DNA of 64,000 nt, from assembly GCF_900496995.4 (NCBI RefSeq), contig NC_044004.1, positions 55,644,224-55,708,223 on the forward strand. The letters are read 5' to 3'. Positions 53,493-64,000 of the stretch are shown piece after piece. Within the stretch, counting starts at the first letter, position 1, and each line of letters opens with the position of its first letter. Origin of the DNA: Aquila chrysaetos chrysaetos (taxonomy: Eukaryota; Chordata; Aves; Accipitriformes; Accipitridae). Both the position numbers and the translations under genes were made by a program. Under the pieces are notes generated by a model. That model saw only the letters and a list, made by a program, of their open reading frames with translations, had not been told where the DNA came from and ran no database searches.

Positions 53493-56400
53493 TAATGAGG
53501 CAGGGTGAATTTCGGGCAGATACCGGCTGCTGGGGAGACCACTCTGCCAAAATGCTGATGTATTTGTCCGCTTTCTGACCAGAGCACATTCGCACGTAGC
53601 TCCTCAGCGAAGAGGGCTGGCATGCGAACCCGCTGGGGTGACGGGCTGCCCGTACAGCCCAGCTGGACACGGCAGGCTGTTTCCCTTCCCTCAGCCCCAG
53701 AGCCCTGGGCCGTACTGATCCCACGGGGCAACGCTCTTCCTCCAAACGAGCCTATTCTGCTCAGAGGATCTTGCAGTTGCCAGGCGGCTTCCTACCTCTC
53801 TGCCCGCACCGGCGCACCATGGCCAGGGAATCAGGCGACTGAGCATGGATCGTCTTCTGCTTTGGGTAAGGCTCGCTTGAGAGAAATCAGAGGGAAAGGC
53901 TTCCCCCTCCTGCCTGTGAATGCTTTCCAAGCCTCCCCGCGAACTGAGATCGAGAAAACAAACCCAACCAAACCCCTCTGTTCCAGAAAATTTAAACACT
54001 AACTCCTCCTCTTTTTCCAACTTAAATTATTTGCTGAATTTAACCCAAATTAACAAATGGGTCTGAAGCGTTCAGTAAATAAGTGACGAGCTGGGAATTT
54101 TATTTGGCCACACTCTAGTAATTGTTTTCTTTCTTATACTATTAGTATGAGCCTAGATGACACAAAAGATTACTACACAGTGACACAAGTAACAACTATA
54201 TTAGCTTGTAGCTGCAGGGTAGCACGTAGCACAGAAATACTTGAGCTACCTTTAAACTGGCTAGCTGGGCTGCTGGCCATTCGTTCATCTGGAAAAGCAC
54301 AGAGGTTAAGTTGGGCTGGGACATCTCGCCTTTAGGTATCCTTGTGTGAGCACTTTTTGTTTCATTACCGTGTCACAGTCCCCTCTGCAACAGTGAAGAC
54401 CCTCAAGGGCCAAACCTGAGAATGTGCTCCTCGTCAGAGAGGTTTTATTTCTTTGTTTTAGCATTTGCAATGTGAACAAGATTAGAAGAAAAAAAGAAAA
54501 AGCCTAGATTTTTTCACAAAAGCTGTTTCTCACGTGCTGCTCTATGCTTTAGAAGATTGGAAAACTGAAACTTTATCTGAGTTTTACCCCTTTACAATTC
54601 CTTTACATATTTTCATTCCTGTTTCCTGACCCCGCCAGGACTAGGCACCCACAGGTGGGAGAAAATGCTTCTGGAATAAGACTCTTCCCCAAACCTTAAA
54701 GAACAGAAAACAAAGCCAACAGCAACCTCTCCAACTCCCTAAATCCAAAATCATCTGATACAAAACAGGCAACATGCCCTTAGAAGTCTCCCAGCCTAAT
54801 TTTTAAGGCTGAAAGGACTCCAGGGAGACTCCTTCACTTCAATGCCTCTCTGGCCAAATGTTGAGGTTCACCAATCTGTAATTCATCCCACTTTGCACCA
54901 GAAACTTGGTCGAGCTGCTCGGACTGGGAGCGCAGGCTCCTTGGATAGCCAGCAAAGGGGGAACTCAACCCACCTAAAGTCCCAGTTGCTCTGTCGTTAG
55001 CCTACAGTAATCAGCTTCTTACTTCAGATGAGCCACTTTGGTGCATAAAGGCATGTAGTACAAACTTCCCCATCTGGCCATAACAAAACTGCCTTGCTTC
55101 CCATTTACAAGGAAAAGCAAATGGGGTTTTCAGAGGGACTGCTGCCCTGAGTCTTTTTCAGGGACTCAGAGAGGCACATGATGTACCAGAAACCCACTGC
55201 TGGATTTTCAGTAAAAAGATCTGCCAGATGGGTAGCTCCATCTGAAATGGGATCAGTGGTCTCACTGAGCCTATGCAGTTAAAGGGAAAGCAAATGAAAA
55301 CCAGTTTGTGCTTTGGGCTGTTTTTCTGAATGGTGTCAAACCATTCAAGTGGGTTTGTATGGAAAAAAAGTAGTCATATATAAGCTTAGTGCCTGACACC
55401 TCGAACAGCACTGCAATGATATATTTAGCTTGAATGAACTCTTGAGCCCTGGTTCAAATGCGTTCAACTCGTGCATGTTCATCTCCGTGCTGGAAAAAGT
55501 TGAGTCCACAAAGGTCTTATTCTGGTACACCAGCAGTCCAAGCCAGTTGACTTTCCATGCAGTAAGTCATATGAAGTGAATATAAAGCAGGCAGAGAACA
55601 CAGAGTAATGATTTTCTATCACTGGCTGATAAAAGGAAGCACACACTGACATTTTTTGACAAATCACTGCTCTCAGCTGAAACCTCCATACCTCCTCCTG
55701 TGAATATGTTTAAGAGGGCGGGCACTTAAAGTGATCCGGGTTAAAGTCAAGCACCACTTGACAATAAAGCCCTAGTTAACACATATCCTGTTTGGGCTGC
55801 ACAGTTGTTTTTAGCGATCAGATATAGCAAAAAGCAGTTATGGGGGTATGATGGCAACTTGAGAAGAGCTGTGCAGCGACGGAGAAAGTATAGCCCATAG
55901 ATTGAGCTGAGCAGACCAATACCGATCTCTAACGTACATAGCCAGGCTCTCAAGTTACGCTGTTTAGTCCGTTGCTTACCAGGAGTGATATAACTAATCA
56001 CTTATGTTTAGGGGAAAGGCACGATTTATCAGATCCTAACCCAGAGGTTCATGTTCTCTCTCTTTACCTAGAAAAGATGGTCATCCAAGGTTACGGGAGA
56101 AGTAGCTGAGAGATCAGCATGCAAAAACTTTCATGGCAGCTGCCTTCGTCTGTTAGGCAGGCTTTTCTACCCCAGAGCAGATGGCTTTGAAGTTGGCACA
56201 AAAGCCAAACAGACAAGACATAGATACACGTACAAAGGCTTTCTCACCCCCGCATGCATTAATGCCCTCTGAAGACAAGTCACACTGGGCTTTCGCAGAG
56301 AGATCTCTGGCTACGAGTGTGGAGGAAGTTCATTACATTCTCCTTTTTAACAAATTAGTTTGGTTCCCAAGCTTTGTTACTCAGAAAATGATTGGGTAGC

Positions 56401-59400
56401 TGAAAATTCAATACTGTCACAGTACGCTGCTGCAAGAGATGAAGACATGTTTGTCCTCTACTACATTCTGTACAGGTTTTATTTTCAGATATCATGTTTA
56501 TAAATTTAAGTACTAGAAGTAGTGAAAAAATACTTAGTAAGAACATGTTAAAAACGCACCTGTGTTAAAAGAGCATCTTAAAAAGGAAAACACTGAAAAT
56601 TCAGGAAATAACTTTTCCTTCTGTGCTCATCAGAGGATGATACAGTATACGACTTAAGTTCGAATACTGTTGCTTTGTTTTAGGGGGAACCCTCCCCACA
56701 CCATTAGCAAGAAGAAAAGTTAGAAGAGCTATTAATATTCCTGATAATGCTTTACAAAGTTTTCAGCAATTGTATAACCTTGCTGCTGTTCCCTTGCAGA
56801 GTGTTTCCCTGGATATGAATATCAATAACACCTGAGAGAATAAGGCTATCATTTCCTGACCGATCAGCTGACCTACCAGAATACAGATTATCTGATCTTC
56901 TTTAATGCAAAGTGGCTGTCAGTACTTTATGGCTGTAACAGCTGGTCAGTGAGGCAGAACAAAAGAGCAGACTTGCTAATAAAAATTAACATTTAAAATA
57001 ACTTACAATTGGTTGCATAAGTAGAAGTAAAACACAGAGAGAGAAGGCAACACCCCTTTAACAAAAAGTTTGTCTAATTTTTTATTTGCAAAACTAGAGA
57101 AATAAAACTAGGTCCTGGGTTCATATCTGGGCACTTCCAATTGATTGGGTGCCCCTGACATCAGTACTAGGTGAACCTTCTCCCAGTTTGACCAGGGAAG
57201 CGGCTGGGCCTGATGACTTTACAGCATATCTTCAGATTTACACCAGCATGAAAGCAGAATCAAAGGCTCACTCCACCTGCTGAACAACCTGCAGTGCTGC
57301 TCCAGCATTTTTACCAGGCACAAGATGGAGATTTCCTCCCAGCTGGACATTATCTGACCTCCCTAAAGCAGAAGAGGACTCCAAGTTTCTAAACAAAAGA
57401 GCATGGCAATGTACCACGCTGGATTTGTATTGATCGGGCAGCATTTTAACAGCTCTCAGCCTAATTTTATGTGCAGTGTACCATAGCAATAATCCCCATC
57501 ATCACTTGTCAGCTGGACAGGACTAACATATGTCTCAGTAGAAGACAGGAAGGTGAAGTGAGACATCTGAAATTTTTTGCCTTAAGAACCTGGTATCTTC
57601 CACAGACACTTTTTTTTTTTTGTCACATTAATGCTGACATAAGCATTAAGACAAGGATGCAATAGCTGCACTGCCTATTTATAGAGGCACTATATAAAGA
57701 TCAACAGATGTTTTCAGAACAGCCATGTACTTAATGGTTGCTTGCAAAAATTTCCATTAGAGAAGTTGGAGCATTAAAAAAACTATAATGCAGAAACTAA
57801 AAAATAAAAGCCCTGAATTGTTGAGGTTTTCTAGAGAATCCACCAGTTGTTAGGCTAATTGCTGCTCTAGGCTGACTGTTGCGGGCTGCTTCCGTCTTTG
57901 ATCAATATTGATTTAAAACATGGAAGTGTGGAAAAAGCAAGCCAAAGGTTGTGATGCTGTCAATAGTTCACAGCAATACCTCAGACAAGGTACATGTTAA
58001 ATTCTTGGCACTAGATTAAAAGTTAATCATATTGTTAATCCCAAACATTTAAAATTCAAAATTCATCAGATTTTTTAAAACAGTGTAGATAGATGTACTG
58101 GTTTGGAGCGTCCATTGGTCACTCTCAAATTCTACTATTAAATCACAGGTAACTTCTTAATAAAAGCTGACATTGAAAAATAACACACATACCAAAACAC
58201 AACACCGATTCTACCACTGTTATGGCAAACTTACAAAGCAGCTGTGGGGTTTTGCTAGAACGCACAGTAAGTACAAAGTACAAATACAAAGTATCCATTT
58301 CAAAATAAGGCACATTTTGGTGAGAGTGACTGCAAAATACTCCCAAGGCAAGTTTCACCTAAGTCAGTATAAAACCATAATTATTGGTTTTATCTTTGAA
58401 GTTGGATTTATTTTACCCAGTCCTGTTTAGTGCCTACAGGTGCTAAAGACACTTGCCTAATTTTCAGGGTGGCCTGTCTAAGCAGTAAGTTATTCCAGAG
58501 TGCTTATTTTATAGGATAAGTATATGCACCATGTTGCACAAAAGCGTTAAGTAGTGCAGGCTGAGCAGTCATCAAGGGGTCAAGGCTTTTTTGTAGCCAC
58601 TGGGAGCAAAGAGTGAAAATTAACATCATTATCACTGCTAATGAAGGATGAAGAGCTCAAGCTAGCCATGTGGTTGAGCCATCAGGAAGGATGTCAAAAA
58701 TTGGTTAATAAAATCTAGTAAGTGTGAAGTTCATGTGACCTTTCTATATGGAAAGCGAGCTCTCCATAGAGAGCACACTTCAGAGCTGCCAGATGGGAGG
58801 AAATATCTGGTACAATACCTTCCCTGCTCTCAGTTTAGCATGTGGAGCAGAACAGAGCCTGTGCTTTCGCTAATCTCTCATTACATCCGATGAGCAGCAT
58901 GGATAACCATCAGGGAGGATATTCTGGCCTTCATTAGACAGTCACAGAACCCTGAGCTAGAAGCAGCTAACTTTACCAGCATCCTGATAAAATTCACCTC
59001 CTGCACTTGAAGGCAGTCTAGATACCCCACTTCAGAATTTCAAGATTTAATTCGAGCTACCTCCTAGGACCCAGGTCAGGAGTAGAATTTGAGAAGAGTT
59101 TTACTGCCAAACTAAAGGCACCCAACTAAAATCCTGGCTCCAAATAGCTCCAAGTTTTGTGATGCCCAAAATACAAACTTAGCATTTTGCAAAACACCAC
59201 ATAGGTTTTTCTGTTCCTTTTTGTCCATGCCTATTACGCATTATTAACCTGAATGGCAGCGCATCAAACTCATATAGTATCTCTGCACATCAGATGAGCA
59301 ATTGGCAAGTTAGCAGACCTCCAAAGTCAAGCATCTTAGCTCTTTTAAGCAGAACAGGTGCCCTGCTGTAGTTGTCCTTGCCCATACTGTGGTCCCTGCC

Positions 59401-62400
59401 AAAGGCTCCATTCAGGACAGGGTCCCAGCTGGGCTAGGTGCTGTAAAATCACAGTCCAAACCTCAGAGAAGAGCTCCAGCAAAAGCTTTGAGGGGCTGAA
59501 ATGGAGGCAGCAAGGAGAGAAAGTGAAGTGATCAGAGTAAACCTGGCACATGTCCCACTAGACTGCAGGCATCAGACAGACAGCTCTGAGGGCATTTCAT
59601 TTTAAATTTGGCTTTGATCTATCTGACCCAGTTCCTCCCTTTGTAATTTTCAACTAGGCTTATAAGAAAAAAGAAACACAGTTTTGTTTAAACCACATGA
59701 AGAAAATAAGCCTTTTCTGCTAGTTTGAGCAGCAGACCTCAATAGCGTATGTTATGTTCAGGCAAAATACAATTTTCTCAGATTCTGAAGCTTCCTGCAC
59801 ATTTCCATGATCAAGAATTTCCTCCAGGAAAAAAATCTTCATCTGTAAACAGTAACAGGACCTCTTCCAATATGAACACTGGCAGGTACAGGAGTAGGGG
59901 AGTTGCCTGTGCACTCCCAGCAGTGGGGCAATTAGCACAATTACCTTGGTTCTGGATTTCAGTGAAGACTGTGAACATGGCTGGTCTTGTTCTCTTGCCT
60001 GAACATGGCCAGGCTGTGCTTGGGTCCTTCGTGTAGTCTGCTTGTGCAGTGGCACAGAGGAGGGGCAGATGAAACGTTTCTAGCTAGAAGGTCCCAGTGA
60101 GGGTCCAGTAGGCTTCATCAACTGGTCACTATCCTTCTGCTGTGCTGGTCCTAAATTAGAGATCTTTGCTCAGTTGCTTTAAAACTTTCTATATGGTACA
60201 AAGAGACAGAACGCACTGTTTCCCGCTGAGGGATTAGAAGTGACCTCTGCCCAAAAGCTTGGCTACTTATGCCTACAATGAGGCAAAGCTGGGCTCCTTT
60301 TGCTTTTGCTGGGTAAGGATGGCAACTTACTTTATTTGAACTTTTTCAAACTGGTCTGATAGCCCCATGGGAACTCCCAGAGAAATCCATGTTGTTGCAG
60401 ATTTCTCCAACACCTTCTTGTCTCCCAGCTGTAACTTACGGCTTATGTTCTGTTTAGGTGTTTGCCTTTTACAGGCAAGTTCTTGCAATACTATATGCCA
60501 TAACCACATTTTAAATGAGCTAATGCTTAAGCGCAGAGTTTTAGCAGTTCTCCGAGATGGGGCCAGTGTCTGCAAGGACTTTGTAGAGTGCCTTGCTAAG
60601 TAGCAACAAGGGAGATGCACTTAGGGGCACCTAAGGGGCAGATTGGCACCTGTGGGACATCTGTTGTACCCATATTTTAGCAGCACTAATCCATGTCAGG
60701 AAGAGCAGGTTCGAAGCCCTCAGGGTTTAAGTCAATCATATTGAAATGCCATGCACAAGAGGATCGGGGGCGGTAGACCTCTAATCGAGGAATGGATGGG
60801 TCATGTTCATTCAAGGCAGAAGACATTTGGGAATTTTAAGGAGAGCTAAACCCTTGCCAGCCATGCCTCACTGCCGTAGGTGGCAAAGGGGAAGAGAGAC
60901 GAGTTGCAGCTGTCTTGTCTCAGTACAGGAGTGCAGGGTGCATGTACAGCTCTCAGGGAGCTATTTGAGAGGCTCTGGCTTTGGACACGGGAACAGCGTG
61001 CATAAGGAGAGGTACGCAAGGACACCCAGAACATGCCTGCTCTGGGCAAGGCAGTGCAGGATAAGGCCCCCCCAATCATTACAGATACCTACACCTCACA
61101 ACCTTGCTGTACAGTGGCAGAGACCCCAGAGGCAAGGACTGTATCAGACTGTAACCACATGCATCTCAGCCGAGGCAGTTACCTCCAGCACAGTGCTTCG
61201 GTGTGGTGGCTACATTGCTTCTGACTCCAGAGCTAGCTTATCTGGTGTTAACTTTAGCATCTCGACACCCTGCTCCCTTGCACGTGTGCTCTTCACTCGT
61301 AGGAAACCCTGAATTTACTGCCCGTGCAAACAGCCACAGACAGGCACACAAACACATAGAGTTTATGCAGCTTTTCTCCCTACAGCCCAGGAAACCATGC
61401 CAAATCATGACTTGCCTTCCACTCCCTTTTCTAAGGAACTCCTAGTACCAATATATTTCTTAACATGCCCCTCATTGTTCAACAGGCCAGCCTAGCTGAG
61501 TAAATGCTACTATAGTAACATTTAGTGCCTACTGTACAGCATTGTTCACATCCAAAGGCACTTAGAAGTATTGAGTTTCTGCAGCTCAGACGTGGAGACA
61601 TTTATGATCCTTACAGCTCTGTGTTGTAAATAATTTTTGAATATGGTGAAATGCATGCAGAAAGAATTAAAGACCACGTTATGGCTGCAAAGCCGCTGGT
61701 GGTTTGGGGAATAATGTAACACATTCAAGTCCTCTGAAAGTAACAGGACAGACCAGCTTTCACCACGTTTTTGAACAGAAAAGCTTATATGTCTTTGTAC
61801 AGAAATATCCTTTCACTAATCTCTTAGATCATGGATGTGATCATGTTTCGTTCGTTTCCTTTACAGACCACAGGGGGGCAAGGACTGCTTGGTGCTTGGC
61901 TTCTGCACAGCGAGATGGCAAGCTGGAAAGCTAGGTCCTCAACACCCAGACCGGTAGAACCATATGAAGCACCCACTGACCTTGAGTGAACAGAAACCAC
62001 AACCACAGCAGCATGCACTCCATCGTTTGGATATGCAGGTAATATTCCCTTCCCATGGGAGGGACGTGGGGCAAGGAACAAAATAAAGATTCAGATGCTA
62101 CAGCAGAAGATGGGCTTCCAGGTGGAGTCCATAAAAGGCCAGGTCTTCATGCGGTCCAGGTCTCCAGAGCCTAACATGGACTGATGGCACTTCAAGGCCC
62201 CGCTGATGATTCACACTGCAAATAAACTTCAGAAGGCAGCAGGTGCCGGCGCTCGTCAGAGGACGAAGCACAATTGTTTTCTAGTGAACAGAGTAATTTG
62301 AAAAGTATTTGTGCCATCTTGCCAAAAACACAAACGGTGCCACGTTTATTTTTAGATGCAGATATCCCTCTGGGAAGAAACCACAACTGGTTATGTCACA

Positions 62401-63925
62401 CATAAATCAGAGCTACCTGCTGATACCATCACAGAGCTTACTACAGTGCTTTTTTAAATGGCTAGCTACCCAAATCCAAGGCTACATTTTTCCTGGCCAC
62501 ATGGCGAGCTATGATGCGCTATTAGGTATCCAAAGTTTAATTTACATCTCAAATTACCTGCTTTCTCAGGGAGCAAAATACTCATTGGTATAGAGGTGTT
62601 GGGCAGGGAAGAGAGAATACGGGAGAGCAGGGCTTGCAGCCCTCTCCTCCTCTGCACATTTCTATCCCACACTTTCGGCTCCCCAGGGAGTATTTTGTGC
62701 CCCCTGCTAGAGTGTGATTTTTTTAAATTTTTTTTTTTTTACATTTCTCCTGTTGGGTGAATAGCGGTGTGCAGAAGGGAAGGGAATTGATGTGCTGGCC
62801 TCAGGGCTAGCAAATCATGTAATGCAGGGGCTGTATTAGGGATTTAGGTGGATGGATGCTCGATCCCGCTGCGGCAGTTCTGGGTAGTCGCACGGTGGGC
62901 AAGCAGGCAGCTCTCATTAACCTCTGTAGTGGATTAGCCACTGGAGGGACACAAAGGCCTGCACTGGGCTCGTCTGAATTACGTCTGGTTGTTGCTCAGG
63001 TTATTTTTTCTGAGGCTTTGTTTTGCAATCTGCTTTCAGCACCATGCCATGCTGAGCCCTCTTCTGCTCCAGCCTCTGGGCTCTGGCTCCTCACAGCACT
63101 AATGTCTGCATTAAACTGCGTCACTTCATTCACCCCTGGATCCCGCACAGCCCTGCTGCTTTACACACAAAGGCAACATGGTCCTTCAGGTATCAGCAGC
63201 CCAGTCAGATTAACAGGATTCATGATGGACAATGGAGTAGAAACCATAAAAAATCCCCCAAACGTTTCCTATATCAGCAACGAAGCTTGTACTACACAGC
63301 AAACACATGAGTCTTAGTAAAGGATGTGTGAATGTATGTGTATACAAGCAGAGAAGGGTTATGTCAAAAGAAAGAAGTTTCTGCCAGACTTCCTTAATAA
63401 TATTTTCTTGTTCTTTTTGTGTCATATGCTATGGACAGTACTGGTTATCTGTTGTCTCACATTTCCTGTCTTAAAAAGCTGTTTGACCCTCAGTCCTTTC
63501 CAAAAATAATAATATTATTCACGGTGCAAGGCTCTGCAATTACGCTTTCACTATTCTGACAAAAAAAATAGCATTTTTCCACATCCTCTTCACTATTTGG
63601 AAAATAACGTCTGCAAATCCAGTGTGAACATGTACTATTTAACTCATTAAGGCAGTACACTTTCTGACTACCAAACTGATTTTGAATACATAACATATTT
63701 TGAATACTTAATCAAAAGATTAGATGCAAACCTGCACATAACAGTGGGTAACATTAGGGATTCAAAGTTCTGGTTTAACTCAAGTGTTGCTGGGGACTAA
63801 GAGTTAAGAGCTCTGATGTCATATTGTCTTCTCATTCCTCCCAATTTTTATCATCCTCCCTGCTTTTTATGGCTACATAATGAGATAATTACAATGCATT
63901 TACTGCACTGACAAAAACTGTTTTG
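53493..63925. other. Distal intergenic DNA
   Basis: About 10 kb without a recognised gene. I searched for exons of DAPP1, the next gene in the human order, and found none. 53.5-53.8 kb is locally CpG-bearing. Two ATG-initiated open frames, 60803-61312 (169 codons) and 62856-63317 (153 codons), have no recognisable family. A T-run lies near 62731. Confidence 0.55.
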
Positions 63926-63929
63926 AAAA

Positions 63930-64000
63930 ACTCATACAAGAGCCTTTGATAGCTGCACAGATGGTGGGCAACTGCCTTATGGACAGAGGTTGGACTAGAT
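63930..64000 (+). mobile_element. CR1 LINE 3' fragment running off the window
   Basis: The last bases read GAGGTTGGACTAGAT, the near-terminal wording of CR1 3' ends, preceded by a plausible diverged segment. Too little is visible to set its start or subfamily. Confidence 0.5.

Noticed and set aside
60708-60718. GGTTCGAAGCC, a tRNA-like B box
   Set aside because: No A box, acceptor stem or anticodon arm can be folded around it, so it is not called as a tRNA or tRNA-derived SINE.
60803-61312. 169-codon ATG-initiated + strand frame
   Set aside because: No recognisable domain, no splice or polyadenylation context, and unremarkable codon use. A chance frame of this size is expected in 64 kb. Not excluded as a lineage-specific exon.
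62856-63317. 153-codon ATG-initiated + strand frame
   Set aside because: Same reasons: no family resemblance and no gene-like context.
53493-64000. Possible DAPP1 exons, expected from human gene order beyond C4orf54
   Set aside because: No SH2- or PH-domain coding segment was found on either strand. The gene probably lies beyond the window.

Overview
The window looks like a piece of a bird chromosome. It carries the vertebrate gene MTTP in many small exons with GT-AG introns, a CR1-type LINE, and three solo endogenous-retrovirus LTRs. Two of these LTRs have the wording of families common in non-galliform birds (CCCAGCC...GCAAC/GTAAC...AAGCACCAC next to one end). The species cannot be fixed from the sequence alone.

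Layout. 1-23.3 kb (+ strand): microsomal triglyceride transfer protein (MTTP), coding exons 2-18. The 17 exons join without a frame break into 873 residues, corresponding to human residues 21 to the C-terminus; only the first exon (signal peptide) and the promoter lie outside the window. 23.3-37.6 kb: mostly unannotatable intergenic or intronic DNA, with a small GC-rich island at 29.4-29.65 kb that looks like a minus-strand terminal exon. 37.6-42.2 kb (- strand): one very GC-rich open reading frame of 1512 codons, identified as the C4orf54 (FOPV) orthologue from its C-terminal tyrosine-rich motif and from the human gene order MTTP-C4orf54, tail to tail. It sits inside a CpG island of about 6 kb. 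42.9-64 kb: no gene recognised. It holds three solo LTRs (44.2, 48.8 and 53.3 kb), an old CR1 split by the second LTR, an AT-rich tract followed by a candidate conserved regulatory element (51.1-51.8 kb), a 50-bp tandem duplication, and a CR1 3' fragment running off the end.

Function. MTTP loads lipid onto apoB lipoproteins in the ER of liver and gut. C4orf54 is a poorly understood protein, to my recollection mainly muscle-expressed. The two genes are neighbours, and nothing in the sequence suggests they work together. All three LTRs are oriented so that any residual promoter would fire towards C4orf54. A family of short fold-back repeats is scattered through the window, including one in the MTTP 3' UTR.

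Exon borders were set by splice consensus, frame continuity and comparison with remembered human MTTP. No alignment program was run.
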